The notes beneath the pieces are model-generated. The model saw only the letters and a list, made by a program, of their open reading frames with translations. It was not told the DNA's origin and made no database searches. The position numbers were made by a program, and so were the translations under genes. A DNA stretch of 32,110 nt from Proteobacteria bacterium ST_bin11 (lineage in GTDB: Bacteria > Pseudomonadota > Gammaproteobacteria > Methylococcales > Methylomonadaceae): assembly GCA_002083615.1 (NCBI GenBank), contig MSXO01000048.1, positions 1 through 32,110 on the forward strand. Direction: 5' to 3'. Positions 1 to 9,210 of the stretch are shown here, in pieces. How positions within the stretch are numbered: the first letter of the stretch is position 1; each line of letters opens with the position of its first letter.

Positions 1-16
1 CCTCACGGACGCACTC

Positions 17-36
17 ATTCCCGAGAACGCGGGAAT
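17..36. repeat. Short REP-like inverted repeat
   Basis: The arms ATTCCCG and CGGGAAT surround a 6-base loop. Similar ATTCCCG...CGGGAAT hairpins are common dispersed intergenic repeats in proteobacteria. Only one copy is visible here, so its membership of such a family is inferred. The rest of bases 1-179 shows no gene. Confidence 0.35.
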
Positions 37-179
37 CCAACACGACCGGCGCTCCCAAATTTGCAGGAGAAGCGATACAAGAGCCGGATAAAAACTTAAC
101 TATTAACAATTAGCTGAAAAATCGTTTAGTTTTGGTTCAATCGTCAGTGACTGTCGACAATATTCCAAAAGTAGTCCTC

Positions 180-496
180 CTACTTTGGAGAATACTGGCG
201 CAAAAAAGCATAAAGCATAAAGCATAAAGCATTGAAATATATTGTAATTCCTGCATAATCGATTTCATAATCATGCGCTGCCAAGTTGCGAACAGCCCTG
301 CAGAACTGCCAAGTTTCTATTGATTCAGAAACGCCAACCTCCTCGTAATAACTTAATACTTTAAAAATCTGTTGGCCGGTTCTCCAGACAGTAGGCATGC
401 ATGACGCATCGTTGCCACCAACGTGTCTTCTAGATTAGCAAGCCACTCATTTACAGCCTCTAGTATTTCGAACAGCTCTGCGTAATAAGCGATTCT
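180..496 (-). pseudogene. Frameshifted HEPN-like protein remnant
   Basis: The C-terminal half (180-398) reads as a 72-residue frame containing RNLAAHDYEIDY, an Rx4H motif typical of HEPN-fold proteins found in toxin-antitoxin and nucleotidyltransferase-linked modules. The preceding residues (AVNEWLANLEDTLVATMRHA, then LLSGEPANRF) lie in a different minus-strand frame at about 370-496. The two join smoothly if one T is restored to the T5 run (plus-strand A5 at 363-367), giving RFFKVLSYYEEVGV. No start codon is present after the upstream in-frame TAG at 497-499, so the N-terminus is also missing or changed. I infer a decayed gene. No MNT-type nucleotidyltransferase partner is visible. The HEPN assignment rests on motif resemblance only. 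Confidence 0.6.
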
Positions 497-603
497 CTAA
501 AAACCCCTTTGTTTTAAAATTTCCTCACCCCAACCATCTCTTAGGGATTTTTACGAGCAACACCAAACAAAATGAGTTGGGGACATGTCACTAAGCGTTT
601 AGG

Positions 604-1488
<885 letters not shown>

Positions 1489-1490
1489 AT

Positions 1491-2387
1491 TTACTTTCCG
1501 TAGAGTTCAGACAACATGCGCTCAACACCCAACTGCCAAGCCGGTAGCTCTAAATCAAAGGCAGCTTGCAGTTTCTCGGTATTCAATCGCGAGTTTAACG
1601 GTCGCTTTGCCGGAGTTTGGTAAGCGCTGGTAGGAATTGCCGCGACCGATTGTTTGTCGGTTTTTAGTTCTAGTCCGGCCTGCCTGGCATAGTCAAACAC
1701 CAAATGCGCGTAGTCGTACCAACTGGTTTCGCCGCCGGCAGTCAAATGGTAAACACCGGCTAATTCGGGTGATTTCAACGCCTGACGAATAGCATGCGCG
1801 CTTACATCCGCTAACAACTCGGCTCCGGTTGGCGTTCCGATTTGATCGTTGATAACCGATAATTGTTGCCGTTCTTGAGCTAAGCGCAGCATTGTCTTGG
1901 CAAAATTATTACCTCTTGCGGCATAAACCCAACTGGTCCGAAAAATCAAATGCCGGCAATCGCTGGCTTGAATGGCCTGTTCGCCAGCCAGTTTGGTTTG
2001 ACCGTAGACATTTAACGGGGCAACCTGATCGTTCTCCCGCCAAGGCCTATCGCCACTGCCGTCGAACACGTAATCGGTGGAATAATGCACCAACCAGGCG
2101 CCGCAACGTTTGGCTTCTTCGGCTAGAGCACCCGGTACGACCGCATTGACCGTATTGGCCAATTCACTGTCGGACTCGGCTCTGTCGACTGCAGTGTAGG
2201 CTGCGGCATTGACAATGATATCTGGACGCACCGCCTGGACTGTTTCGGCAACGCCGCTTGGATTGCGTAAATCGCCGCAGTAATGTTGTTCAAACCTATC
2301 AAGCGCGACTAAGTCTCCCAAGGGTGCCAAGCTCCGCTGCAATTCCCAACCTAACTGGCCATTTTTACCGAATAGTAGAATCTTCAT
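1491..2387 (-). CDS. rfbD: dTDP-4-dehydrorhamnose reductase
   Basis: This enzyme performs the final NAD(P)H-dependent reduction that yields dTDP-L-rhamnose. It is an extended short-chain dehydrogenase with a Rossmann motif GKNGQLG (residues 7-13), the STDYVFDG block (103-110) and the catalytic pair in YGQTK (Tyr128, Lys132). I place the start at the ATG giving MKILLFGKNGQLG, the usual family N-terminus. A TTG 15 bases upstream (2402) would add five residues, and neither start has a clear ribosome-binding site. It sits between rfbB (55 bases upstream) and rfbA (2 bases downstream). Length (298 residues) is normal. Confidence 0.95.
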   Translation of the reverse strand: MKILLFGKNGQLGWELQRSLAPLGDLVALDRFEQHYCGDLRNPSGVAETVQAVRPDIIVNAAAYTAVDRAESDSELANTVNAVVPGALAEEAKRCGAWLVHYSTDYVFDGSGDRPWRENDQVAPLNVYGQTKLAGEQAIQASDCRHLIFRTSWVYAARGNNFAKTMLRLAQERQQLSVINDQIGTPTGAELLADVSAHAIRQALKSPELAGVYHLTAGGETSWYDYAHLVFDYARQAGLELKTDKQSVAAIPTSAYQTPAKRPLNSRLNTEKLQAAFDLELPAWQLGVERMLSELYGK

Positions 2388-2442
2388 AGCTACTGCAGAC
2401 AAACGACGACCATGCCCAACAAACGAGCGCCAGACTTATTTA

Positions 2443-3513
2443 TCACGCAGCACGCCCAGCATAATTTTTGTCTAGCCAAGACTGATAGTCGCCGGACAAT
2501 ACATTGCTGACCCAGGCTTGGTTATCCAAATACCACTGCACGGTTTTGCGAATACCGGTTTCGAAGGTTTCTGCCGGTTTCCAACCCAGCTCCCTCTCAA
2601 GTTTGCCGGCATCAATGGCATAACGCCTGTCGTGACCAGGCCGGTCGGTGACGTAGGTAATTTGTTCAGCATAGGACTTGCCGTCGGTGCGCGGTTGTAG
2701 CTCGTCGAGAATACTACACAGCGTATTGACAACGTCCAGATTAGCTTTTTCGTTCCAACCGCCAACATTATAAACCTCACCGAGCTTGCCAGCTTCCAGC
2801 ACCCGGCGAATGGCACTGCAGTGATCTTTCACGTACAGCCAGTCGCGAATCTGTTGACCATCGCCGTAAATCGGCAAGGGTTTACCGGACAAGGCATTTT
2901 GAATGCAGAGCGGTATGAGTTTTTCTGGGAAATGATAAGGACCGTAATTATTGGAGCAGTTGGTGGTCAGCACCGGCAAACCGTAGGTATGGTGATAAGC
3001 GCGCACCAAATGGTCGCTGGCAGCTTTACTGGCTGAGTAGGGGCTATTGGGTTGATACTGATGGGTTTCCGCGAACGGCGCGTCGGTCTTATCCAAAGAA
3101 CCGTAAACCTCGTCGGTGGAGACATGCAACAAACGAAACGCCAACTTGGCCTCTTGTTCCAGATTATTCCAATAATGCCGCACCGCTTCCAGCAAACGGA
3201 AACTCCCGACGATATTGGTTTGAATAAAATCTTCCGGCCCGTGAATGGAGCGATCGACATGGGATTCCGCGGCGAAATTAACCACAGCCCTGACACCATG
3301 CTTTTCTAACAAACTTAGCACCAAATCATAATCGGCAATATCGCCCTTTACAAACGCCTGTCGACCGTCGCCTTGTAAGGATGCCAAATTTTCTAAATTA
3401 CCCGCATAGGTTAATTTATCCAGATTGACAACCAATTCGTCGCTTTGCGCCAACCAATCCAACACAAAATTGCTGCCGATAAACCCGGCCCCACCGGTTA
3501 CTAAAATACTCAT
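2443..3513 (-). CDS. rfbB: dTDP-glucose 4,6-dehydratase
   Basis: This NAD-dependent extended SDR converts dTDP-glucose to dTDP-4-keto-6-deoxyglucose, the second step of the rhamnose pathway. Visible are the Rossmann motif GGAGFIG (7-13), the catalytic block STDEVYG (Thr133-Asp134-Glu135), the YSASK motif (Tyr159, Lys163) and the family pattern NNYGPYHFPEKLIP. Its 356 residues are the usual length. It is the first gene of the minus-strand rfbB-rfbD-rfbA group. The upstream 27 bases are almost pure A/T, so no strong ribosome-binding site is seen. Confidence 0.97.
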   Translation of the reverse strand: MSILVTGGAGFIGSNFVLDWLAQSDELVVNLDKLTYAGNLENLASLQGDGRQAFVKGDIADYDLVLSLLEKHGVRAVVNFAAESHVDRSIHGPEDFIQTNIVGSFRLLEAVRHYWNNLEQEAKLAFRLLHVSTDEVYGSLDKTDAPFAETHQYQPNSPYSASKAASDHLVRAYHHTYGLPVLTTNCSNNYGPYHFPEKLIPLCIQNALSGKPLPIYGDGQQIRDWLYVKDHCSAIRRVLEAGKLGEVYNVGGWNEKANLDVVNTLCSILDELQPRTDGKSYAEQITYVTDRPGHDRRYAIDAGKLERELGWKPAETFETGIRKTVQWYLDNQAWVSNVLSGDYQSWLDKNYAGRAA

Positions 3514-3624
3514 ATTTAAAGTTTTTTTAATTATTTTTAACCGTCAGCCCGACGAAAAACGTTAATTTTGTCGGGGCCATTGTACCTTAGTACCATGTTT
3601 CAGTGTCTATTGATTCTACAAATC

Positions 3625-4308
3625 TTAGGGCAAAAACAGTTTAAACCTCGCGCCGCCCAAACGACTTTGGTTGTCAATTCGCACAAATCCGGTCTTCCCG
3701 GCATTTTTGTGCAGACCGGCCATCACCGAAACAAAATACAAACCCAAGCCGGTATTTCCCGACACCCAATCCATTTCGGCCGTATCGTTTAAGTCTGCAG
3801 CCAAAAAGTGCGGCGGATAACCCTCGCCGTCGTCTTCGATGGCTAAAGTGAGATAATCGCCTTCTTCCGCCACGGCAATCAGTATGGTTTTGTGTGTGTA
3901 GCGCAATGCATTATTCAACACAGCTGCCAGGGCGTTGCTGATGATGGGATTGTCGCAATAGCAGATCAGGTCAGCACAGCAATCCACTTGTAAATCAATA
4001 TTCTGCAAGCCAGCTAAGCGTGCCTGCTGATAAATCGCTTCATTGACAATATCGCTTACTGGACAGACTTCGATATCCAAGCTAAATTTTTGCGAATCGA
4101 CCTTATACATCACCAGCAATTGCATTAGGCTGTGATTAATGCGGGCCGCCTCGAACTCCAACTGATCTAATTGCGCGGATTGGCCATCTTGCTTTGCCGC
4201 CGTTTGCCTAACCAGCTCCAGCAATGTGCCCAGGGAGTTTTTTATATCGTGAACCGTGGACGCCAGAATGGTGGGAAACAAGCCATTGCTTTTGGGTTTA
4301 GTCGGCAT
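3625..4308 (-). CDS. Soluble sensor histidine kinase
   Basis: This 227-residue protein has no membrane segment and no obvious sensory domain. The phospho-acceptor box is HDIKNSLGTLLELV (His20). The HATPase part shows an N box (AAVLNNALRYTH), a G1 box (IEDDGEGYP) and a G2 box (GNTGLGLYF), so it should be an active kinase. The gene lies 4 bases after the REC-TPR regulator and is surely co-transcribed with it, so the pair probably forms a two-component system in the cytoplasm. The short N-terminus suggests that the input comes from a partner, possibly the TPR region of the neighbour. The signal is unknown. Confidence 0.85.
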   Translation of the reverse strand: MPTKPKSNGLFPTILASTVHDIKNSLGTLLELVRQTAAKQDGQSAQLDQLEFEAARINHSLMQLLVMYKVDSQKFSLDIEVCPVSDIVNEAIYQQARLAGLQNIDLQVDCCADLICYCDNPIISNALAAVLNNALRYTHKTILIAVAEEGDYLTLAIEDDGEGYPPHFLAADLNDTAEMDWVSGNTGLGLYFVSVMAGLHKNAGKTGFVRIDNQSRLGGARFKLFLP

Positions 4309-4312
4309 GACT

Positions 4313-5941
4313 TTAGACCTTGGTCGTTTGAGACTGTCTCAACTTCGCATATTCCATTTGTAGTAACCCCAGCTTTTGTTGGTCGACGCCGATTTGCTTG
4401 GCTTTAATGATTAAAGCCCTAATGCGCTGATTTTTTTCTTCGCAAAACTCATTGATCTTCAAATCGTGGATCATGATTTTGAGCATATTCACGATGATGG
4501 TTTTGTTGTCAGGCATGGTCAGGATGGCCCGTTCGAACAAGTCCAAAGCCTCCGTAAATTTACCCTGTTTATATAAAGCCACGCCCTTGTTGTTAGTAGC
4601 GATCAAGGCCTGCTTAGTTTTTTGAATCAGGATTTCCGAATGATTATCCATGCCAATACCGCTTTGCATACGACGTAAATCGTTCAGAAACTGGTCGTCG
4701 TCGATATGCGCATGAATCAGATCGTAAAGTATCTCTTCGGCCTTCTCGTGTTCGTCGCTCAAGAAACAGGTTTTGACCACCTCCAACTGCAAATCCCTCG
4801 GCGCTTTGTTGCCCAAGCGACCGCAAATATCCAAGGCTTTTAGCAAAGCTTTCTGCGACAACTCCTCGTTACCCAGGGTTTTATAGACATCCGCTTCCAC
4901 CGTCGAAGCGCGCAATTCGGCTTCAGGGTGATTCGTATATTCCTTGCGCATTTCTTCCAGCGTTTTCAGCGCTTCGTCCGCGGCGTTGGTTTTTGCGTAG
5001 AGCTTTGCCAACCCAGCAAAATCGCTGCAGGAGCGATGCACCGAGTGTTTACCCAGTTTTACCACCGATTTATACGCTTTTTCGGCGGTTTCCAGATTAC
5101 CGTTTTTATCGGCGGCTTCAGCCAATTTCTTTTGTCTGAGTATCGATTGCGGCGACAATTGCAGCGCCTGCTGCAACACGCTCTCCACGTCGCTGTATTG
5201 ATCCAGAGCCTCGTAGGCCTTACCCAACCAGTCGTAGCACTCCATCAACATCGGATTATCGGCTACCAGACTCTGAAAACCGGTAATCGCTTGCTCGATA
5301 TTATTGTTTTGGAAATCGATCACCCCCAAGCCTAAACGTGCCCAAGGCAATTCGCGGTGCGCCAACACTTCTTGGTATATCTGCCTGGCCTTGTCGAAAT
5401 CCGCTACTGAAATCGCTAACTCGGCGCGCATCTTCAGCAAATGCAGATGCATTTTTTGGTCTCCGGACTGCAGCAAGGCATCGCAGAGTCGGATCGCCTT
5501 CGGCAAATCGCCGCCGGCCAGGGCTTTGTCCACGCTGGACATAAATTCCTTCCGGGCAAAATTACGTGTGAGACGACTCATCAACTGCTGGGCATTGAAA
5601 GGCTTGGTTAGATATTCATCGGGCTTGCTGTCCATTACCCCCAACACCGCACTGGTAGTCTGCTCAGCACTGATCAAAATAAATACGCAGCGGTAATCGA
5701 TTAAATGCCGGTGTCTGGCTTCTTCCAACACCTGCTGACCGTTCTTGCCCACGCCCAGACTGTAATCACAGAGCACGATATCGAAACTGCTTTTGCTCAT
5801 CGCGTTGATTGCGGCAATGCCGTTGTCTGCTTCGACCACGGTAACCGCTTGCAAGCCATATAGCATGTCGCGCATGGCTTTGCGGAACACGGGATTGTCC
5901 TCGACGATCAGGCTGCTTTTACCGGCTAAACTTAAACTCAT
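4313..5941 (-). CDS. Response regulator with TPR output
   Basis: The first ~120 residues form a receiver domain: acidic pocket VEDN, phospho-acceptor Asp59 in LCDYSLG, Ser91 in FILISAEQ and Lys113 in LTKPF. The remaining ~400 residues are helical repeats with TPR spacing, for example AWARLG-type, YDWLGKAYEAL, and a C-terminal GVALYKQGKFTEALDLFERA unit. There is no DNA-binding or enzymatic output domain, so the protein likely acts through protein-protein contacts. It is the first gene of a two-gene unit with the histidine kinase. It is divergent from htpG, with a 115-base shared upstream region. Length 542 residues. Confidence 0.9.
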   Translation of the reverse strand: MSLSLAGKSSLIVEDNPVFRKAMRDMLYGLQAVTVVEADNGIAAINAMSKSSFDIVLCDYSLGVGKNGQQVLEEARHRHLIDYRCVFILISAEQTTSAVLGVMDSKPDEYLTKPFNAQQLMSRLTRNFARKEFMSSVDKALAGGDLPKAIRLCDALLQSGDQKMHLHLLKMRAELAISVADFDKARQIYQEVLAHRELPWARLGLGVIDFQNNNIEQAITGFQSLVADNPMLMECYDWLGKAYEALDQYSDVESVLQQALQLSPQSILRQKKLAEAADKNGNLETAEKAYKSVVKLGKHSVHRSCSDFAGLAKLYAKTNAADEALKTLEEMRKEYTNHPEAELRASTVEADVYKTLGNEELSQKALLKALDICGRLGNKAPRDLQLEVVKTCFLSDEHEKAEEILYDLIHAHIDDDQFLNDLRRMQSGIGMDNHSEILIQKTKQALIATNNKGVALYKQGKFTEALDLFERAILTMPDNKTIIVNMLKIMIHDLKINEFCEEKNQRIRALIIKAKQIGVDQQKLGLLQMEYAKLRQSQTTKV

Positions 5942-6002
5942 AACAGGAAGGCTATTAAAACGCGCAAGAAATCGGCTCCATAAAATCCAACAAGCGGGCG
6001 GG

Positions 6003-6031
6003 CTTGAAAAATAAAATTATCATCCCCAACT
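6003..6031 (+). promoter_or_regulatory. Sigma-32 heat-shock promoter of htpG
   Basis: A -35 box CTTGAAA (6003-6009) is followed after 14 bases by CCCCAACT (6024-6031). The known sigma-32 consensus is CTTGAAA, 11-16 bases, then CCCCATnT, so only one defined base differs. Transcription would start near 6038, about 20 bases before the htpG start. Heat-shock control of htpG by RpoH is well established in enterobacteria, so sequence and context agree. Confidence 0.85.
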
Positions 6032-6056
6032 CGCCCCAGTCCACTTCACAACCTAA

Positions 6057-8003
6057 ATGAGTATAGACATGACTGTTGAGGCAAACAAACAAACCCTAGG
6101 TTTTCAGACCGAAGTAAAGCATTTACTGCATTTGATGATTCACTCCTTGTACAGCAACAAGGAAATCTTTTTACGGGAGTTGATCTCCAACGGCTCCGAC
6201 GCTGCAGACAAACTGCGCTTCGAAGCCTTGGCCAACGATAGCTTGTACGAAGGCGACAGCGAGTTAAAAATCCGCATCGATTTCGACGAAGCCAAAAAGA
6301 CCATCACCATCAGCGATAATGGCATCGGTATGACCCGCGAAGAAGTGCAGGACCATATTGGCACTATCGCCAAGTCCGGCACTAAACAATTCTTCGAGCG
6401 CTTGACCGGCGACCAAGCCAAGGATAGCGAACTGATCGGCCAATTCGGCGTCGGTTTTTACTCCGCGTTTATTGTCGCCGACAAGGTAACACTGACTACT
6501 CGTAAAGCCGGCGCGCCGGTTTCGGAAGCCGTGCGTTGGGAATCTGCCGGAGAAGGCGATTACACCATCGAATCGGTTGACAAAGCCACGCGCGGCACCG
6601 AAATCGTCCTACATCTGAAAGAAGGCGAAGAGGAATTTTTAAACAGCTGGAAACTGCGGTCTATCGTTAAAAAATTCTCCGACCATATTTCCCTGCCTAT
6701 CGTGATGAGCAAGGAAATCCCAGCCGAGAAAGACGAAGACGATAACGAAACCGCGCCGGCCCGTGTCGAGGACGAAACCGTCAACAGCGCCTCGGCTTTG
6801 TGGACGAAAGCGAAAGACTCAATTTCCGAAGAAGAATATGCCGAGTTTTACAAGCATGTCTCGCATGACTTCCAGGATCCGTTAACCCACGTCCACAGCC
6901 GCGTCGAAGGTACCAACGAGTATAGCCTGTTGCTGTATGTCCCCAGCCGCGCGCCGTTCGATATGTGGGACCGCGATGCCAAACACGGCGTTAAGTTGTA
7001 TATCAAAAAAGTCTTCATCACCGACGACGCTGAGCAACTGATGCCACGCTTCCTGCGCTTCGTGCGCGGCGTAATTGATACCGACAGCTTGCCGCTGAAT
7101 GTGTCTCGCGAGATCTTGCAACAAAGCAAGCAAATCAGCGCGATCAAAACCGGTGCCGTGAAAAAAGTGTTAGGCATGCTGGAAGACCTGGCCGAAAACG
7201 ATGCCGAGAAATACCAAAAATTTTGGGAACAGTTCGGTAACGTCATCAAAGAAGGCCCGATCGAAGATCACAAAAACAAGGACCGCGTTGCTAAACTGCT
7301 GCGCTTCGCCTCTACCCATACCGACGACAAAACCCAAAACGTCTCGCTGACCGACTATGTCAGCCGGATGAAGGAAGGCCAAGAAAAGATCTATTACGTC
7401 ACCGCAGACAGCTTCGCCGCTGCGAAAAACAGCCCGCACCTGGAAATCTTCCGCAAGAAAGGTATTGAGGTATTGCTGCTGTCCGACCGCATCGACGAGT
7501 GGCTGGTATCCAGCCTGACCGACTTCGACGACAAGCACATGCAATCGATCGCCAAAGGCGAACTGGATTTGGATAAATTCGACAGCGAAGAAGAGAAACA
7601 ACACCAGGAAGAAATCAACAAGGATTTCGAATCGGTGCTGAATCAAATCAAGGAAGTGTTGAAAGACAAAGTCAGCGACGTCAAAGTCAGTCACCGCTTA
7701 ACCGATTCACCAGCCTGCTTGGTAACCGGCGCTTACGACATGAGCTTAAACATGGAACGTATTATGAAGGAAGCCGGCCAATCCATGAACATGATGGGCA
7801 TGGGCGGCAGCAAACCCATCTTTGAGATCAACCCTGAGCACGGCATCGTCAAGGCTTTAAAAAACGAGCAAGACGACGTTCGCTTCGCGGATATCAGCCA
7901 TATCTTGTTCGACCAAGCCATTCTTAGCGAAGGCGGTCAGTTAGATGATCCGTCAGCGTTTGTGCATAAGTTGAATGGCTTGTTGCAAGGACTGTTAGGT
8001 TAA
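6057..8003 (+). CDS. htpG: Molecular chaperone HtpG (Hsp90)
   Basis: This is the bacterial Hsp90, an ATP-dependent dimeric cytoplasmic chaperone. The N-terminal GHKL ATPase domain shows GFQTEVKHLLHLMIHSLYSN, the LRELISN...DAADKLR helix, DNGIGM and the lid motif GQFGVGFYSAF. The middle domain has the GVKLYIKKVFI and LPLNVSREILQ stretches. The C-terminus carries the dimerisation segment. Length (648 residues) is normal. Two starts are possible: ATG 6057 (MSIDMTVEANK) or ATG 6069 (MTVEANK), the latter closer to the family norm; neither has a strong ribosome-binding site. A sigma-32 promoter lies just upstream and a strong terminator just downstream, so it is monocistronic. Confidence 0.97.
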   Translation: MSIDMTVEANKQTLGFQTEVKHLLHLMIHSLYSNKEIFLRELISNGSDAADKLRFEALANDSLYEGDSELKIRIDFDEAKKTITISDNGIGMTREEVQDHIGTIAKSGTKQFFERLTGDQAKDSELIGQFGVGFYSAFIVADKVTLTTRKAGAPVSEAVRWESAGEGDYTIESVDKATRGTEIVLHLKEGEEEFLNSWKLRSIVKKFSDHISLPIVMSKEIPAEKDEDDNETAPARVEDETVNSASALWTKAKDSISEEEYAEFYKHVSHDFQDPLTHVHSRVEGTNEYSLLLYVPSRAPFDMWDRDAKHGVKLYIKKVFITDDAEQLMPRFLRFVRGVIDTDSLPLNVSREILQQSKQISAIKTGAVKKVLGMLEDLAENDAEKYQKFWEQFGNVIKEGPIEDHKNKDRVAKLLRFASTHTDDKTQNVSLTDYVSRMKEGQEKIYYVTADSFAAAKNSPHLEIFRKKGIEVLLLSDRIDEWLVSSLTDFDDKHMQSIAKGELDLDKFDSEEEKQHQEEINKDFESVLNQIKEVLKDKVSDVKVSHRLTDSPACLVTGAYDMSLNMERIMKEAGQSMNMMGMGGSKPIFEINPEHGIVKALKNEQDDVRFADISHILFDQAILSEGGQLDDPSAFVHKLNGLLQGLLG

Positions 8004-8021
8004 TCCGTCAACTTGCTAAAC

Positions 8022-8046
8022 AAAAGGCCGGGCAACCGGCCTTTTT
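8022..8046 (+). terminator. Rho-independent terminator of htpG
   Basis: A 10-bp perfect stem (AAAAGGCCGG with CCGGCCTTTT) has a 4-base GCAA loop and runs into a T tract. It starts 19 bases after the htpG stop codon. Confidence 0.9.
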
Positions 8047-8081
8047 ATTGCCTTTCTATAATTCACTCTGCCTGATGGTTT

Positions 8082-8624
8082 TCAGAAACTGGAACCCGGC
8101 TGTTTAAGAAATTCCATCTCTTCCACCGTGGAGGCACGCCCCAGAATTTGATTGCGATGCGGATAACGGCCGAAGCGATCGATAATCGCTTTATGCTTTA
8201 ACTCGAACTGGTAATTATCCGACAAGCCATTTTCGCGATATAGTTTTTCCGCCCATGCATGGATGGTTTTCGACTCGCTGTGCATAAATGGCAAGCACAG
8301 GAAACTGCGCTCGATGGGCGACAAGCTCCGGCCAGCACCCACCGCTATCGCTTCCTGCGCCAATACCAGCGCCAGCGCATCGTGAGCAAATGCCAAAGGC
8401 GTGTTGCGGTAAATGTTTCTGGAGAACTGATCGATGACGATGACTTCGGCGAGTCGGCCTATTGGCTCTTGCCGCCAAGCGAACAATTCGCCTTTTACGG
8501 CTTGTTGGAGTGTGGACTCGAATCGGTGGGTGATGGTTTTATCGAAATCTGGGTTGGCGGACCACCAGAGTTTGGATGGTGTTTCTTCGAACCAGAATTT
8601 TAGGATTTCTTGGTAATTGGTCAT
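8082..8624 (-). CDS. DUF924 family protein
   Basis: This 180-residue cytoplasmic protein belongs to the DUF924 family, which has a TPR-like helical fold and no firmly known biochemical role. Hallmarks seen are the opening ILKFWFEETPSKLWW, the central VIVIDQFSRNIYRNTPLAFAHD block and the LPFMHSES segment, followed by RFGRYPHRNQILGR. The gene is convergent with htpG. Its start codon lies only 8 bases from the edge of a structured repeat (8632-8896), so the upstream signals must lie within or beyond that repeat. No Shine-Dalgarno sequence is visible (only CAACAAACC before the ATG). Confidence 0.9.
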   Translation of the reverse strand: MTNYQEILKFWFEETPSKLWWSANPDFDKTITHRFESTLQQAVKGELFAWRQEPIGRLAEVIVIDQFSRNIYRNTPLAFAHDALALVLAQEAIAVGAGRSLSPIERSFLCLPFMHSESKTIHAWAEKLYRENGLSDNYQFELKHKAIIDRFGRYPHRNQILGRASTVEEMEFLKQPGSSF

Positions 8625-8631
8625 TGGTTTG

Positions 8632-8896
8632 TTGTGTCGCTGACGCGACGGGCTGTTTTAATGTCGGTTCGCGGACCGACGGCCGCGATACTTTCTTTTG
8701 TTTGGCCAAAAGAAAGTATCCAAAGAAAAAGCCACCCGAACGCCGCTTGTTTCCTGCGCTCCTCGCATTTGAACGGGGTTGCCGAAAGGGGTTCCTGCCC
8801 CTTCGTCAACGCGCCGCATCCCTGCGGCGCCCCTACGGGCTGATCCGTTCAAAAGCTCCGGTGCTCGGCGCGGCATACGGGAGAACACCCCGCCGG
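8632..8896 (+). repeat. Structured multi-hairpin repeat, copy 1
   Basis: About 265 bp matching, in inverse orientation, the element at 10408-10677. Hairpins seen: GTCGGT/ACCGAC (8663-8680); a perfect 14-bp stem GATACTTTCTTTTG/CAAAAGAAAGTATC (8687-8720); an outer 9-bp stem TTTGAACGG (8768-8776) with CCGTTCAAA (8845-8853) enclosing AAGGGG/CCCCTT (8786-8803) and GCGCCGC/GCGGCGC (8811-8830). The four simple hairpins all have 6-base loops. Short reading frames here are not conserved protein genes. Its GGA-loop strand is the minus strand, which leads into the DUF924 gene. Confidence 0.85.
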
Positions 8897-9063
8897 AATT
8901 TGAAGGAAACCTTGTTTATTTTTGGTGGCACAGGCGTAGGGCAGGCAATGCTTTTTTTTCTGTCCATCGTTTGATTCCGCGTGGGCACAAAAACTTTACC
9001 CACCCTACCTGGCTCGGCGCGGGGAAGTTAACCCTACCGAAATTTGAAGGAAACCTTATTTAT
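8897..9063 (+). repeat. Direct-repeat pair beside repeat copy 1
   Basis: The 17-mer AATTTGAAGGAAACCTT occurs at 8897-8913 and again at 9041-9057, each followed by a TTTAT tract. Both are preceded by CTCGGCGCGG (8865 and 9013), so the end of repeat copy 1 has been partly duplicated. Between them, GTAGGGCAGGC...CTGTCCATCG and a reversed CGTGGGCAC...ACCCACCCTAC (about 8937-9006) form an imperfect inverted repeat. The rest up to 9210 has no gene. Confidence 0.7.
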
Positions 9064-9210
9064 ATACAATAGTCAAGAGCCGGCAATCCTTTCTTGCCCA
9101 ACGCTTAATTATGCGTGAACACAAACCCCAAATCACCCTACCCAATTGGGTTTTTGATATGGCAAGATATACGAAACCCAAGTAACTCCTTGTTAGGTAA
9201 CGTAAACTAA

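Noticed and set aside
17..36. CRISPR repeat
   Set aside because: A single palindromic unit with no regularly spaced copies or spacers; no CRISPR array is seen anywhere in the window.
528..582. CCCCAAC...GTTGGGG inverted repeat downstream of rfbA as a terminator
   Set aside because: Arms are 41 bases apart with no T tract, so a functional hairpin is unlikely.
3548..3576. CCCGAC/GTCGGG hairpin between the kinase gene and rfbB as a terminator
   Set aside because: Only a 6-bp stem with a 16-base loop and no T run directly after it on the minus strand.
8576..9072. Several overlapping small reading frames on both strands
   Set aside because: They fall inside the structured repeat and are caused by its GC-rich hairpins; no start signals or protein-like conservation are seen. 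The same holds for the frames at 10278-10869.
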